A DNA stretch of 12,915 nucleotides, taken from the NCBI GenBank assembly GCA_018302165.1, contig JAGWAA010000022.1, forward strand, positions 1-12,915, read 5' to 3'. This document shows, piece by piece, positions 12,730 to 12,915 of this stretch; the first letter of the stretch is position 1; each line of letters begins with the position of its first letter. The notes beneath the pieces were generated by a model. The model did not search any database. It was not told the DNA's origin and saw nothing but the letters and a program-made list of their open reading frames with translations. A program made the translations under genes and the position numbers. Source of the stretch: Candidatus Woesearchaeota archaeon (GTDB taxonomy: Archaea; Nanobdellota; Nanobdellia; SCGC-AAA011-G17; GW2011-AR17).

Positions 12730-12915
12730 AATCAAAAATAATGATTATTTAGGTGCAAAAATATTTAGTGCATTAACCTTAGGCTGTGGAGTATTAGGAT
12801 ATACAATTTGTGAAGAATTTTATTATGGAACGTTGCCATTAACTTTGGTAACAGCTCTTGAAACTGTTGATGGATATCTTAGAAGAAAGGAAAGAAAGGA
12901 AAGAAATGATTTAGA
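12722..12915 (+). CDS. Small membrane protein, 3' end beyond window
   Basis: An open frame of 64 codons starting at the ATG at 12722, inside the end of the preceding gene but in another frame, and still open at base 12915. It begins MYKIKNNDYLGAKIF, followed by a hydrophobic stretch (SALTLGCGVLGYTIC, residues 16-30), EEFYYG, a second one (TLPLTLVTALETV), and a very basic segment YLRRKERKERND. The layout resembles the preceding protein: two membrane segments and a charged tail. No family is recognised, and the full length is unknown. Confidence 0.6.
   Translation, partial: MYKIKNNDYLGAKIFSALTLGCGVLGYTICEEFYYGTLPLTLVTALETVDGYLRRKERKERNDL

Overview
The window reads as a piece of an AT-rich archaeal chromosome. 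The main evidence is an archaeal EF-1beta preceded by its usual two-site zinc-ribbon partner, a RadA-type recombinase, an archaeal tRNA-Arg with A20, and TATA boxes centred about 25-26 bases before most first-gene start codons. Compact spacing, a membrane-anchored Ser/Thr kinase and many small unrecognised proteins suggest a DPANN lineage such as Woesearchaeales or Pacearchaeales. That placement is inference.

Layout. Bases 1-420 (minus strand) hold a zinc-ribbon gene and the start of EF-1beta. A shared, nearly symmetric TATA element separates them from a divergent unknown gene (478-1095, plus), which is followed by a tRNA-Arg with anticodon GCG. A minus-strand lipoprotein with a predicted five-bladed propeller (1246-2166) faces away from an abutting lysA-lysC pair (2286-4946, plus). 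Between them lies a candidate structured RNA (2197-2248). From 4958 to 8364 four minus-strand genes follow: UDP-glucose/GDP-mannose dehydrogenase, a phosphomannomutase-like HAD protein, RadA, and a small protein overlapping the radA start. A 214-base divergent regulatory region follows, then a Ser/Thr protein kinase (8579-10495, plus). The window ends with a plus-strand operon (10561 to beyond the end): a family 2 glycosyltransferase, a DUF457-like membrane protein, two tandem paralogous small proteins and two small membrane proteins.

How the genes fit together. The phosphomannomutase, nucleotide-sugar dehydrogenase and glycosyltransferase point to activated sugars for a surface glycan or polysaccharide. 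LysC and LysA would be the first and last enzymes of diaminopimelate-route lysine synthesis, but both carry unusual active-site sequences. The small protein and RadA probably form one recombination/ssDNA operon.

Expression. Lead genes look leaderless, while internal genes carry Shine-Dalgarno sequences. The exception is the radA operon: a lead gene with a strong Shine-Dalgarno and a GC-rich, foldable leader. This leader, the candidate RNA before lysA, the C33 tRNA-Arg, the zinc ribbon missing a metal site, and the tandem-paralog operon are the points most worth following up.
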